Below, in pieces: positions 1 through 7,505 of a DNA stretch of 64,000 nt. Each line of letters starts with the position of its first letter. Within the stretch, counting starts at the first letter, position 1. Source of the DNA: an uncultured Eubacteriales bacterium (GTDB lineage Bacteria; Bacillota; Clostridia; Oscillospirales; Acutalibacteraceae); contig CAKSFA010000001.1 of NCBI GenBank assembly GCA_934454125.1, positions 1 to 64,000 of the forward strand, written 5' to 3'. The notes under the pieces are model-generated. The model did not search any database, was not told where the DNA came from, and worked only from the letters and a program-made list of their open reading frames with translations. A program made the translations under genes and the position numbers.

Positions 1-808
1 TGGGGTATGAGAAATAAGGACAGGGGGTGTGGTTGAGTTGTTTTGTGATAGTGGGGATGGTTTGGGAGTTTACGATGGGAAATGGAGTATATTGGGTGTT
101 TTTTGGTGGGTGGGAATGATGGTTTCGAATATTGCGTGATGGGGGTGGAGGTTTTGTGGGGGATTTTATTTTGTGATGGGGGGGTTATGGTGAGGAGTGA
201 GGGATAATTATGTTAATCGTAGTAAATAAGGAAAAGTAGTATGGTTGAGGGGAGAGTGAATGTAGCAATCAAAATAGCGTGATGGAGTTGGGGGAGAGTG
301 GGTGAGTTATTTTGTGATGGGGGTGGTTATGTGAAGTATAGTGGATAAGGAAAAGGGTGGTATTGAATTGAGAGGGGATTATCATTTGGAATATTGAGTG
401 GTGGGGTGTGGTTGGAGAGATTTAAAATATGGTGCAGATCTCTTCGGTGAGCAGGGAGACGGAAAACAGCTGGCAGGCCTGTTGCAGCGTGTTGGAGATG
501 GCGGTCAGGTTGCATTTGGGCAGCAGGCGGTAGATGGTGTGGATACAGGTGTAGATTAGGGGATAAAAAAGCACCTCGCGGGAGGTGCGTTCTATTGTTC
601 GGTTTTGGTCGTGTAGGTGCTTGTTCTGGTGGCTGAAGAGATGGGAGTGCGGTGGATACTTTTACTTTGTGAATACGGAGTGTATCGGGAGGGGAGTTTG
701 GAGAATAGAAGCTGACGAGAGGTGCGTGAGGGAGATTTTGGAGAGGTAAATCATTGCGAAATCGTGAAGGTTTTGCAGCAGAGTTTGAAAAATCTATGGT
801 ATGTTTTT
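1..808. other. gene-free, C-depleted G/T-rich stretch
   Basis: I see no credible gene here. Positions 1-420 contain only about nine C residues on the + strand. Loosely repeated phrases such as TTTTGTGATGGGGG and GGATAAGGAAAAG occur around 40, 168, 308 and 343. Open frames in this stretch are explained by the lack of C and include a hairpin terminator at 565-588, so I reject them. The half near 430-560 has more normal composition and could be the remnant of something coding on the minus strand, but no start or recognisable domain is visible. Confidence 0.6.
565..588 (-). terminator. intrinsic terminator, minus strand
   Basis: Perfect 7-bp stem GCACCTC/GAGGTGC at 571-588, followed in minus-strand reading by six T residues (AAAAAA at 565-570 on +). 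It would end the leftward transcript carrying the cyclophilin and thioesterase genes. Confidence 0.65.
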
Positions 809-1222
809 TCATTCGATGGCTTGCGAAAACAATGTGAATAACTCTGGGAACCGTTTTTTTAAATTGAATGGACGTCGGTTTTCGTCTACCCAGCCGTGCG
901 TTGTGGAACCTGTGTTGAAGGGCGTATCTTCGCCGTTTCGAAACAAGGTATATGCAAACTGGATTCGGGAAGCAGATACGTTTTTGATTCGTGTTTCTAC
1001 CAAGACTTCATCCTCATATAGTCCCGGGCGTAAAAATTGGCACGATAGCTCGGAAAGTGGCATGAATAAGCCGTTTTGCTCCATTTCAGAATAAGATAAG
1101 CCGAGATCTTTTACAAATGCGGTGCGTGCCGCTTCATACCACACTGCATACACAGAATGGTGAATGATGCCCATTTGGTCTGTTTCGGCATACCGTGCAA
1201 TCAAATGTGTTTTTGATACCAT
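809..1222 (-). CDS. acyl-CoA thioesterase, hotdog fold (YbgC/FadM type)
   Basis: A 137-residue protein of the 4HBT hotdog family, which hydrolyses acyl-CoA thioesters in the cytoplasm. Early in the sequence the segment RYAETDQMGIIHHSVYAVW matches the family signature (R-x2-E-x-D-x-M-G-x-x-H-x3-Y), including the Asp used in catalysis. Length is normal for the family. I start at the ATG at 1222 because AAAGGAGC lies just upstream; an upstream in-frame extension would run through low-quality sequence. It lies downstream of the cyclophilin gene with about 70 bases between them and is probably cotranscribed with it. Substrate is not predictable; short or aromatic acyl-CoA are typical of the family. 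Confidence 0.85.
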   Translation of the reverse strand: MVSKTHLIARYAETDQMGIIHHSVYAVWYEAARTAFVKDLGLSYSEMEQNGLFMPLSELSCQFLRPGLYEDEVLVETRIKNVSASRIQFAYTLFRNGEDTPFNTGSTTHGWVDENRRPFNLKKRFPELFTLFSQAIE

Positions 1223-1292
1223 TTTTCGTTGCTCCTTTTGTAAATTTAGATTCAAAAAAACGGCGAATCTACGCCGCTTTAAACAATTTTTA

Positions 1293-1820
1293 TTAGAAGG
1301 GTCTCTGTAGTTTTTCTGGTTCGGGATAATCAACGCCGAAGGTTTCTACCGTTACCTTTTCCATGATCTGGTTTTCGAATGGGCGGTCGCTGCCATCTCG
1401 CTGTGCTGCTACGATTTTATCGGCAACCTCCATGCCCTCGATCACTTTGCCGAATGAGGCATACTGGGCGTTCAGGTGCGGTGCATCTGCGACCATAATA
1501 AAGAACTGAGAGCCGGCGCTGTTGGGGTTTTGCGAACGTGCCATCGAGAGAATACCGCGGCGATGCGAAAGCTCATTGTTGAAGCCGTTCATGATAAATT
1601 CTCCGGGAATGGAATAGCCGGGACCGCCCATGCCTGTGCCCTGCGGATCGCCGCCTTGAATCATGAATTCGGGGATGACGCGGTGAAAAATCAGACCGTC
1701 GTAAAACCCGCTTTTGACCAGCGAGATGAAGTTGTTTACCGTATTTGGCGCGATTTCGGGGTATAATTCTGCTTTGATTATGCCCTGATTGGTTTCGAAT
1801 GTTACGATTGGATTGCTCAT
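1293..1820 (-). CDS. peptidyl-prolyl cis-trans isomerase, cyclophilin type
   Basis: A 175-residue cyclophilin with no signal peptide, so cytoplasmic. The cyclophilin core is plain: FHRVIPEFMIQGGDPQGTG holds the catalytic Arg (FHR) and the Gln-Gly-Gly-Asp turn, followed by GSQFFI and the substrate-pocket region HLNAQYASFGKV. It catalyses proline isomerisation during protein folding. The start ATG at 1820 has GGAGG eight to nine bases upstream. A minus-strand sigma-A promoter lies about 45 bases above it. The thioesterase gene follows on the same strand. Confident family call; the particular client proteins are unknown. Confidence 0.92.
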   Translation of the reverse strand: MSNPIVTFETNQGIIKAELYPEIAPNTVNNFISLVKSGFYDGLIFHRVIPEFMIQGGDPQGTGMGGPGYSIPGEFIMNGFNNELSHRRGILSMARSQNPNSAGSQFFIMVADAPHLNAQYASFGKVIEGMEVADKIVAAQRDGSDRPFENQIMEKVTVETFGVDYPEPEKLQRPF

Positions 1821-1862
1821 ACGTATCAGTCCTCCGTTTTTTTGTTTCAGATTGGTATCGTT

Positions 1863-1891
1863 ATTATAATACGAATGGCGTATTTATTCAA
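1863..1891 (-). promoter_or_regulatory. sigma-A promoter for the cyclophilin gene
   Basis: On the minus strand, TTGAAT (1886-1891) and TATAAT (1863-1868) are separated by 17 bases. It points at the ATG at 1820. Confidence 0.75.
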
Positions 1892-1934
1892 GCAAAGCGG
1901 AAAAAAACCGGTAAAAAAGGCGTGTGTGGGGTGA

Positions 1935-1963
1935 TTGCCTTGTGTTTTCTTCTATGATATAAT
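1935..1963 (+). promoter_or_regulatory. sigma-A promoter for xth
   Basis: TTGCCT (1935-1940), 17-base spacer, perfect TATAAT (1958-1963), about 40 bases upstream of the exonuclease III start. It is divergent from the cyclophilin promoter. Confidence 0.75.
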
Positions 1964-2001
1964 AGCCGTGGATTCAGTGTGAACAGGGGGAAAACTCAGA
2001 T

Positions 2002-2757
2002 ATGAAGCTGATTTCGTGGAATGTGAACGGTTTGCGCGCCTGCCTGACAAAAGGCTTTATAGACTTTTTTACACAGGAGCAAGCCGATATTTTTTGTATA
2101 CAGGAGACCAAAATGCAGCAGGGGCAGGCGGAAGTGACGCTGCCGGGTTATTATCAATATTGGAACAGCGCAGAGAAGAAGGGGTATTCGGGTACGGCGG
2201 TGTTCAGCAAGCAGGAGCCGCTTTCGGTGGCGTATGACATTGGCGACCCCGCACACACGGGAGAGGGACGTGCGATTACGCTGGAATACCCGCAGTTTTA
2301 TTTGGTCAACACGTATGTGCCGAATGCGCAGCGCGGCCTTGCCCGAATTGACTACCGCATGGAATGGGAGGACGCCATGCGTGCTTATTTAAGTGGGTTG
2401 GATCAGAAAAAACCGGTGATTTTGTGTGGAGATTTGAATGTTGCACACAATGAGATCGACCTGAAAAACCCCAAAACGAATGTAGGTAACGCCGGTTTTT
2501 CGGAGCAGGAGCGCGGAAAGTTTTCGCAGTTGTTGGAGGCGGGTTTTTTGGACTCGTTTCGCACGCTGTACCCGGAGAAAACAGGGGCATATACCTGGTG
2601 GTCTTATATGTTTAATGCGCGTGCCAACAATGCCGGTTGGCGGATCGATTATTTTGTATTGTCGCAACGATTGCGGCCGATGCTCAAAGACAGCGTGATT
2701 TATGCCGACGTTTTGGGCAGCGACCACTGCCCGGTGGGGCTGCTGCTGGATTGTTGA
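2002..2757 (+). CDS. xth: exodeoxyribonuclease III (AP endonuclease)
   Basis: A 251-residue member of the exonuclease III/APE1 family, which nicks DNA 5' to abasic sites and has 3'-5' exonuclease and 3'-repair phosphodiesterase activity in base excision repair. Family motifs are in order: MKLISWNVNGLRA at the N terminus (Asn for metal), CIQETKMQ (metal-binding Glu), NTYVPNAQRG (Tyr), ILCGDLNVAHNEIDLKNPK (catalytic Asp and Asn), WWSYMFNARANNAGWRIDY and the C-terminal GSDHCPV (catalytic Asp-His pair). Length is typical. ATG at 2002 follows a GGGGGAAAA purine tract. It stands first in the rightward housekeeping run, with its own promoter. Confidence 0.96.
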   Translation: MKLISWNVNGLRACLTKGFIDFFTQEQADIFCIQETKMQQGQAEVTLPGYYQYWNSAEKKGYSGTAVFSKQEPLSVAYDIGDPAHTGEGRAITLEYPQFYLVNTYVPNAQRGLARIDYRMEWEDAMRAYLSGLDQKKPVILCGDLNVAHNEIDLKNPKTNVGNAGFSEQERGKFSQLLEAGFLDSFRTLYPEKTGAYTWWSYMFNARANNAGWRIDYFVLSQRLRPMLKDSVIYADVLGSDHCPVGLLLDC

Positions 2758-2803
2758 CGGTTTGTAAAAACAGTGCGTATTCATATAGAAAGGAAGTGAC
2801 AGC

Positions 2804-4729
2804 ATGGAGCTGGAAGAGCATGCGTTTTCGGCGCAGGAACTGAAATATCTGGCGCTGCTTTCTGAGAAATACCTCACAGTGCAGTCGGTTTGCACGGAGA
2901 TGATTAATCTCAAGGCGATTTTGAATCTGCCAAAGGGCACCGAGCATTTTATGAGCGACGTGCACGGTGAGTATGAGGCGTTTAATCATATTTTGAATAA
3001 CTGCTCCGGCGTCATTCATGAAAAGGTGGACAGCTTGTTTGGCGATACGCTGAGCGTACAGGCGCGGGCGGAGCTGTGCACGTTGATCTATTACCCGGAA
3101 GAGCGGTTGGAGATTGTGCATGAAACCACGGATGATTTGGGGGAATGGTACAAGGAGACACTCAACCGGCTGATTGAGATTTGCCGGCTGGTGGCCTCGA
3201 AATATACACGCTCGAAGGTGCGCAAGGCGCTGCCCAAAGAGTTCAGCTATATCATTGATGAGCTGCTGCATTCGGCAGAAAATGACAGCAACCAGGAAGC
3301 GTATCACAGCAATATTATGGATACGATTATCAGTATTCACAATGCCGATGCGTTTATTGTTGCGCTGGCAACGCTGATTAAGCGGCTCGCGGTGGATCGT
3401 TTGCACATTGTGGGCGATATTTTTGACAGGGGGCCGCGGGCGGACAGTATTATGGATATGCTGATGCAGCATCATGCTGTGGACATTCAATGGGGCAACC
3501 ATGATATTTTGTGGATGGGTGCTTCGACGGGGCACCCGGCCTGTGTTGCCACGGTGGTGAAAACAAGTGTTTCGCATAAGCGGCTGGACACGCTGGAGGG
3601 CGGTTATGGCATCAGCTTGCGCCCGCTGACGCTCTTTGCGACCAAGACGTATCAAAACTGCGAAACGACGCATGAGGCGATGCACCGTGCCATTGCGGTG
3701 ATTTTGTTTAAAACAGAAGCACAGGTGATTCGCAATCACCCGGAATATGGTATGGAAGAACGTTTGCTGCTGCATAAGATCGATTATCAGAACGGTTGCA
3801 TTACCATCGGTGGGCATACCTATGAACTGAAGACAGTTGATTTTCCAACGATTGACCCGCAGGACCCCTATGCGTTGACCCCGGCTGAGCAGGAGGTGCT
3901 GGACGGCCTTGTTTCGGCATTTCAGGAGAGTGACCGGCTGCACCGGCATATGAAATTTTTATATGCCTGCGGCAGCATCTACAAGTGCTTTAACCAGAAT
4001 TTGCTGTATCATGCGTGTATTCCGATGACGTCGGACGGGGAGTTTGCAGCTTTTTCGTTTGAAGGGCAGGCGTACAGCGGCAAGGCGCTGCTGGATTTGG
4101 CCGACCGCGTGACACGGCAGGCATATTTTACTGCAAAAGCGGAGGAAAAGCAGAAATACGGCGATTTTGTGTGGTATTTGTGGTGCGGAAAGACTTCGCC
4201 GTTGTTTGGAAAAGCGCGCATGACAACGTTTGAACGCATGTTTATTGCAGACCAGAGTGCCTGGAAAGAGGAGAAGGACCCCTATTACACATTTTGTGAG
4301 CAGGAGGAGACCTGCAACCGGATTTTGCGGGAATTTGAGTTGGCGCAGGGGTTTTCGCACATCATCAACGGGCATGTGCCGGTGAAGGTGAGCAAGGGAG
4401 AAAGCCCCATCAAGGCAGGCGGCAAGCTGATTGTGATAGACGGCGGTTTTTGCAAGGCGTATCAAAAAACGACGGGTATTGCCGGTTATACCCTGATTTA
4501 TAATTCGCACGGCATGCGCATCGTTTCGCATACGCCGTTTTGCGGCATCAAAGAGGCCATTGAGCAGCATATGGATATTGAGTCAAGCTCAGAATTTTTT
4601 GAAACGAACGGCACAAGGCTGTTGATTCGTGATACCGACATTGGCCAGCAGTTGAGCAATATGATTTATGATTTGTCGCTGCTGCTGACAGCATATAAAA
4701 AAGGTTTGTTGGTGCCCGAAGAGGAATAG
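2804..4729 (+). CDS. fbp: fructose-1,6-bisphosphatase, class III
   Basis: A 641-residue class III fructose bisphosphatase, the type found in Bacillus and Clostridia, unrelated to the E. coli enzyme. It hydrolyses fructose 1,6-bisphosphate to fructose 6-phosphate in gluconeogenesis. The calcineurin-like metallophosphatase motifs are visible: DVHGEYEAF near residue 48, GDIFDRGPRAD near 205 and WGNHDILWMG near 230, followed by INGHVPVK and IDGGFCKAYQ in the C-terminal half. Length agrees with the family. AAGGAAGTG precedes the ATG at 2804. It lies 46 bases after xth and is closed by a terminator, so both may share one transcript. Confidence 0.96.
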   Translation: MELEEHAFSAQELKYLALLSEKYLTVQSVCTEMINLKAILNLPKGTEHFMSDVHGEYEAFNHILNNCSGVIHEKVDSLFGDTLSVQARAELCTLIYYPEERLEIVHETTDDLGEWYKETLNRLIEICRLVASKYTRSKVRKALPKEFSYIIDELLHSAENDSNQEAYHSNIMDTIISIHNADAFIVALATLIKRLAVDRLHIVGDIFDRGPRADSIMDMLMQHHAVDIQWGNHDILWMGASTGHPACVATVVKTSVSHKRLDTLEGGYGISLRPLTLFATKTYQNCETTHEAMHRAIAVILFKTEAQVIRNHPEYGMEERLLLHKIDYQNGCITIGGHTYELKTVDFPTIDPQDPYALTPAEQEVLDGLVSAFQESDRLHRHMKFLYACGSIYKCFNQNLLYHACIPMTSDGEFAAFSFEGQAYSGKALLDLADRVTRQAYFTAKAEEKQKYGDFVWYLWCGKTSPLFGKARMTTFERMFIADQSAWKEEKDPYYTFCEQEETCNRILREFELAQGFSHIINGHVPVKVSKGESPIKAGGKLIVIDGGFCKAYQKTTGIAGYTLIYNSHGMRIVSHTPFCGIKEAIEQHMDIESSSEFFETNGTRLLIRDTDIGQQLSNMIYDLSLLLTAYKKGLLVPEEE

Positions 4730-4730
4730 G

Positions 4731-4770
4731 AAAGGCGTGCTTCTGCTTTTTTGGCAGGGCATGCCTTTTT
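4731..4770 (+). terminator. intrinsic terminator after fbp
   Basis: A 10-bp stem AAAGGCGTGC with GCATGCCTTT (one G-T pair) with an inner CTGC/GCAG hairpin, ending in TTTTT. It ends the xth-fbp transcript. Confidence 0.75.
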
Positions 4771-4804
4771 GTTGTGTTTTTTGCAGAGAGCGGGCAACTA
4801 AAAA

Positions 4805-4833
4805 TTGCATTGGCATATTTTTTGTGCTATAAT
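4805..4833 (+). promoter_or_regulatory. sigma-A promoter for the thyX operon
   Basis: TTGCAT (4805-4810), 17-base spacer, TATAAT (4828-4833), 54 bases before the thyX ATG. Confidence 0.8.
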
Positions 4834-4887
4834 AACGATTACTGTTGTACGGTATCAATCTTTTCAGAAAAAAAGGAGTATGAATCA

Positions 4888-5664
4888 ATGGCTGTTGTAA
4901 CTTTATTGGCGTATACGCCAATGCCGGAGATGCACATTGCAGCGGCAGCAAAGTTATGTTATTCACCCTCCTCCATACAAAATATCAAAGAGGGGCTGAC
5001 AGAAGAAAAGGTGGCCTCTTTTGTGGATATGCTTTCTGAAATCGGGCACGAAAGCCCGATTGAGCATGCAAGTTTTACCTTTGGCATTGAGGGCGTTTCG
5101 CGCGCGTTGCTTGCGCAGATCACGCGTCATCGGATTGCTTCTTACAGTGTGCAGAGCCAGCGGTATGTGAGCGAGCAGGACTTTGACTATGTGATGCCGC
5201 CGGCGATTGCGGCGATTCCACAGGCAAAAGAAGCGTTTGAACAGGCAATGGAGGAGGACCGCCGCCGCTATGCAGAGCTGACGGCGTTGCTGACAGAGCA
5301 GCATAAAAAGACGCTGCTGGCAAAGGGAAAAGACGAAAAAACAGCCACACGCATGGCGCAGAAGCAAGCGATCGAAGACGCGCGCTTTGTGCTGCCGAAT
5401 GCTTGTGCGACCAAAATGGTCGTTACGTTTAATGCGCGCTCGCTGATGAACTTTTTTGAGCTGCGCTGTTGCCGACGCGCGCAGTGGGAGATTCAGCAGG
5501 TGGCGATTCAGATGCTGCGGCTGGTAAAACCGGTTGCGCCACATCTGTTTAAAAAAGCAGGGCCCAACTGTGTGCGCGGTGCCTGCTCAGAGGGCAAAAT
5601 GACTTGCGGAGAGATTCAGGATGTGCGTGCGTTCTTTCGCAATTTGGGAGAGGAGCAGGCATGA
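4888..5664 (+). CDS. thyX: FAD-dependent thymidylate synthase
   Basis: A 258-residue flavin-dependent thymidylate synthase that makes dTMP from dUMP using methylene-THF and NADPH, an alternative to ThyA. The ThyX signature RHRxxSxxxxSxR is present as RHRIASYSVQSQR at about residues 80-92, preceded by the family stretch HESPIEHASFTFGIEGVSR. NARSLMNFFELRCC and the C-terminal dUMP-binding region are also recognisable. The ATG at 4888 has AAAAGGAG ten bases upstream; the open frame extends further upstream but without a ribosome binding site. It overlaps tmk by ATGA, so the two consecutive dTMP-to-dTDP steps are translationally coupled. Confidence 0.95.
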   Translation: MAVVTLLAYTPMPEMHIAAAAKLCYSPSSIQNIKEGLTEEKVASFVDMLSEIGHESPIEHASFTFGIEGVSRALLAQITRHRIASYSVQSQRYVSEQDFDYVMPPAIAAIPQAKEAFEQAMEEDRRRYAELTALLTEQHKKTLLAKGKDEKTATRMAQKQAIEDARFVLPNACATKMVVTFNARSLMNFFELRCCRRAQWEIQQVAIQMLRLVKPVAPHLFKKAGPNCVRGACSEGKMTCGEIQDVRAFFRNLGEEQA

Positions 5665-6329
5665 AGCGGCCGTTGATTGTGCTGGAGGGGCTGGATGGCA
5701 GCGGCAAGGCAACACAAACCGCACAGTTGTGCAATGTGCTGGAGCAACGTGGTACCCCGCACCGCAGATTACAGTTTCCCGATTATGATCAGCCGTCTTC
5801 TGCGCTGGTGAAGTTGTATTTAAACGGTGAGCTGGGCAGTGAGCCGCACAGCGTCAATGCTTATGCGGCAGCTTCGTTTTATGCGGTGGACCGTTATGCC
5901 GGATTTGTGCGCTTTTGGCAGCAGGATTGGCAAAACGGCGTCTGTTTGGTGGCCGACCGCTATACCACATCGAATTTGATTTATCAGCTTGCCAAGTTGC
6001 CACAGGCAGAATGGGACGCATTTATTCGCTGGGTGGAAGCGTATGAATACGACAAGCTGGGGTTGCCAAGACCCGATGTTGTGCTTTATCTGGACGTGCC
6101 GCCGGAGATTTCGCAGCGATTGCTGCATGTGCGGTACCGGGGTGATGAAGCTTGCAAAGATATTCATGAGCGGAATACGGCGTATTTGGCGCAATGCCGT
6201 ACTGCTGCGCTGTATAGCGCACAGCGGCTTGGCTGGCATGTGATTGCCTGTGCCGAAAACGGTGAGATGAAATCGGTTGAGGCGATTCATCAGGAAATTT
6301 TGCGTGTGCTTTCAGATATGGGCATGTAA
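5661..6329 (+). CDS. tmk: thymidylate kinase
   Basis: A 222-residue dTMP kinase phosphorylating dTMP to dTDP. The P-loop GLDGSGKATQT sits at the N terminus; the DR(Y) motif appears as VADRYTTSNLIYQLAKL, and the LPRPDVVLYLDVPPE strand follows as in the family. Start ATG at 5661 overlaps the thyX stop codon and has AGGAGCAGG just upstream. Placing kinase directly after the synthase gives a compact dTTP supply unit. The lid region CKDIHERNTAYL differs from the E. coli form and fits the clostridial branch. High confidence. Confidence 0.93.
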   Translation: MKRPLIVLEGLDGSGKATQTAQLCNVLEQRGTPHRRLQFPDYDQPSSALVKLYLNGELGSEPHSVNAYAAASFYAVDRYAGFVRFWQQDWQNGVCLVADRYTTSNLIYQLAKLPQAEWDAFIRWVEAYEYDKLGLPRPDVVLYLDVPPEISQRLLHVRYRGDEACKDIHERNTAYLAQCRTAALYSAQRLGWHVIACAENGEMKSVEAIHQEILRVLSDMGM

Positions 6330-6342
6330 GAGGAGATTGCAA

Positions 6343-6888
6343 ATGGTTTACGTATTTTTGGCAAACGGCTTTGAAGAAACCGAGGCAGTTGCACCGATCG
6401 ATCTTTTGCGTCGGGCTGGACTGACTGTGCAAACGGTGGCAGTTGGCACGCAGGGACTTGCGGTGACCGGCGCCAATGGAATTACTGTGCAGGCGGACCT
6501 TGCCGAGCAGGCGGTGGATCTTACCGGTTTGCAGGCGGTGGTGTTGCCGGGTGGTATGCCGGGAACAAAGCATCTGAAGGCTTCTGATACGGTTCAGGCG
6601 GCGGTGCGCCATTGTCACCGGCATAATTTGCCGATTGGCGCCATTTGTGCAGCGCCCTCTGTTTTGGGGAGCATGGGGTTGCTTGCGGGTGTGACGGCAA
6701 CCTGTTTCCCCGGTTTTGAAGCAGAGCTGACAGGTGCGCGTGTTTTGCCGGAATCTCTTTGCTGTGATCGTAATATCATAACGGCAAAAGGAGCCGGTGT
6801 GGCCATAGAATTTGGATTGAAGCTGACCGAGGTGCTGTGCGGTGCGCAGCAAGCCGAACAGTTGAGGAAGTCGATACAATGCAGATGA
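6343..6888 (+). CDS. DJ-1/PfpI family protein (YajL/ThiJ-like)
   Basis: A 181-residue DJ-1 superfamily protein. It begins VFLANGFEETEAVAPIDLLRRAG, the DJ-1 N-terminal signature carrying the conserved Glu, and has the nucleophile elbow GAICAAPSVLG with the reactive Cys near residue 102. Family members are described as glyoxalase III or deglycase-like enzymes and oxidative stress chaperones; the exact activity cannot be read from sequence. I chose the ATG at 6343, preceded by AGGAG. It sits between tmk and the folate cyclo-ligase with a short overlap into the latter, so it is part of the same operon. Confidence 0.9.
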   Translation: MVYVFLANGFEETEAVAPIDLLRRAGLTVQTVAVGTQGLAVTGANGITVQADLAEQAVDLTGLQAVVLPGGMPGTKHLKASDTVQAAVRHCHRHNLPIGAICAAPSVLGSMGLLAGVTATCFPGFEAELTGARVLPESLCCDRNIITAKGAGVAIEFGLKLTEVLCGAQQAEQLRKSIQCR

Positions 6889-7493
6889 AAAAACCGAAGG
6901 AAAACATCAAAGAGCTGAAAAAAAATCTGCGCCTGAAGTACCGTGGCATTCGTGAAACGATGCCTGCTGCCAAAAAGGCAAAGTTTGATGCGCGGATTGC
7001 CCGCCAGTTGTTTGGATTGCCGGAGTATCAGAAGGCTGCTGTGGTGTTTGTTTACATCAGCAAGCCGATCGAGGTGGACACCATCTCGATTGTGAAACGC
7101 GCTTTGGCAGACGGCAAAGCGGTGGCGGCGCCGCGCTGTGTGCCCGGTACGTTTGAGATGGAGTTTTATTACATTACCAGGCTGGATGACCTGGAGCCAG
7201 GCACCTTTGGAGTGTTGGAGCCCAACACAAAAACCTGTCGCATGGTGACCGATTTTTCTCATGGCTTTTGCATTGTGCCCGGGCTGTGTTTTGACGGCAA
7301 GGGTTATCGTTTGGGTTATGGCAAGGGCTATTACGACCGGTTTTTGTCGGCGTATCGTGGTTTTACCGCGGGCATTTGCTATACCAGCTGTGTGCAGTAT
7401 GGTTTGCCGCATGGTTATTTTGACAGGCCGGTTGATGTATTGGTAACAGAAAATTATATTCGCCGCACAGAAAAGCCGGCTCAGAAGCAGTAA
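6879..7493 (+). CDS. 5-formyltetrahydrofolate cyclo-ligase
   Basis: A 204-residue ATP-dependent cyclo-ligase (YgfA/MTHFS family) converting 5-formyl-THF to 5,10-methenyl-THF. The glycine-rich ATP/folate motif LGYGKGYYDRFL lies near residue 145, and FCIVPGLCFD and the substrate region EMEFYYI are in place. The lysine-rich N terminus is usual. Start ATG at 6879 overlaps the end of the DJ-1 gene. Its presence downstream of thyX and tmk makes functional sense, since ThyX consumes methylene-THF and this enzyme returns a storage folate to the active pool. No symbol is settled in this group. Confidence 0.92.
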   Translation: MQMKKPKENIKELKKNLRLKYRGIRETMPAAKKAKFDARIARQLFGLPEYQKAAVVFVYISKPIEVDTISIVKRALADGKAVAAPRCVPGTFEMEFYYITRLDDLEPGTFGVLEPNTKTCRMVTDFSHGFCIVPGLCFDGKGYRLGYGKGYYDRFLSAYRGFTAGICYTSCVQYGLPHGYFDRPVDVLVTENYIRRTEKPAQKQ

Positions 7494-7505
7494 AGGAGGG
7501 ATACG

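Noticed and set aside
419..590. Minus-strand reading ending ...LLTEEICTIF as a gene fragment
   Set aside because: The phrase looks protein-like but its upstream part crosses the terminator at 565-588 and no start or family is recognisable.
327..812. 161-codon minus-strand frame
   Set aside because: It runs through a terminator hairpin and C-poor sequence, is Pro/His-rich with no domain, and lacks a ribosome site.
2684..3949. 421-codon minus-strand frame opposite fbp
   Set aside because: It is an antisense shadow of the class III bisphosphatase; Arg/His-rich and without motifs.
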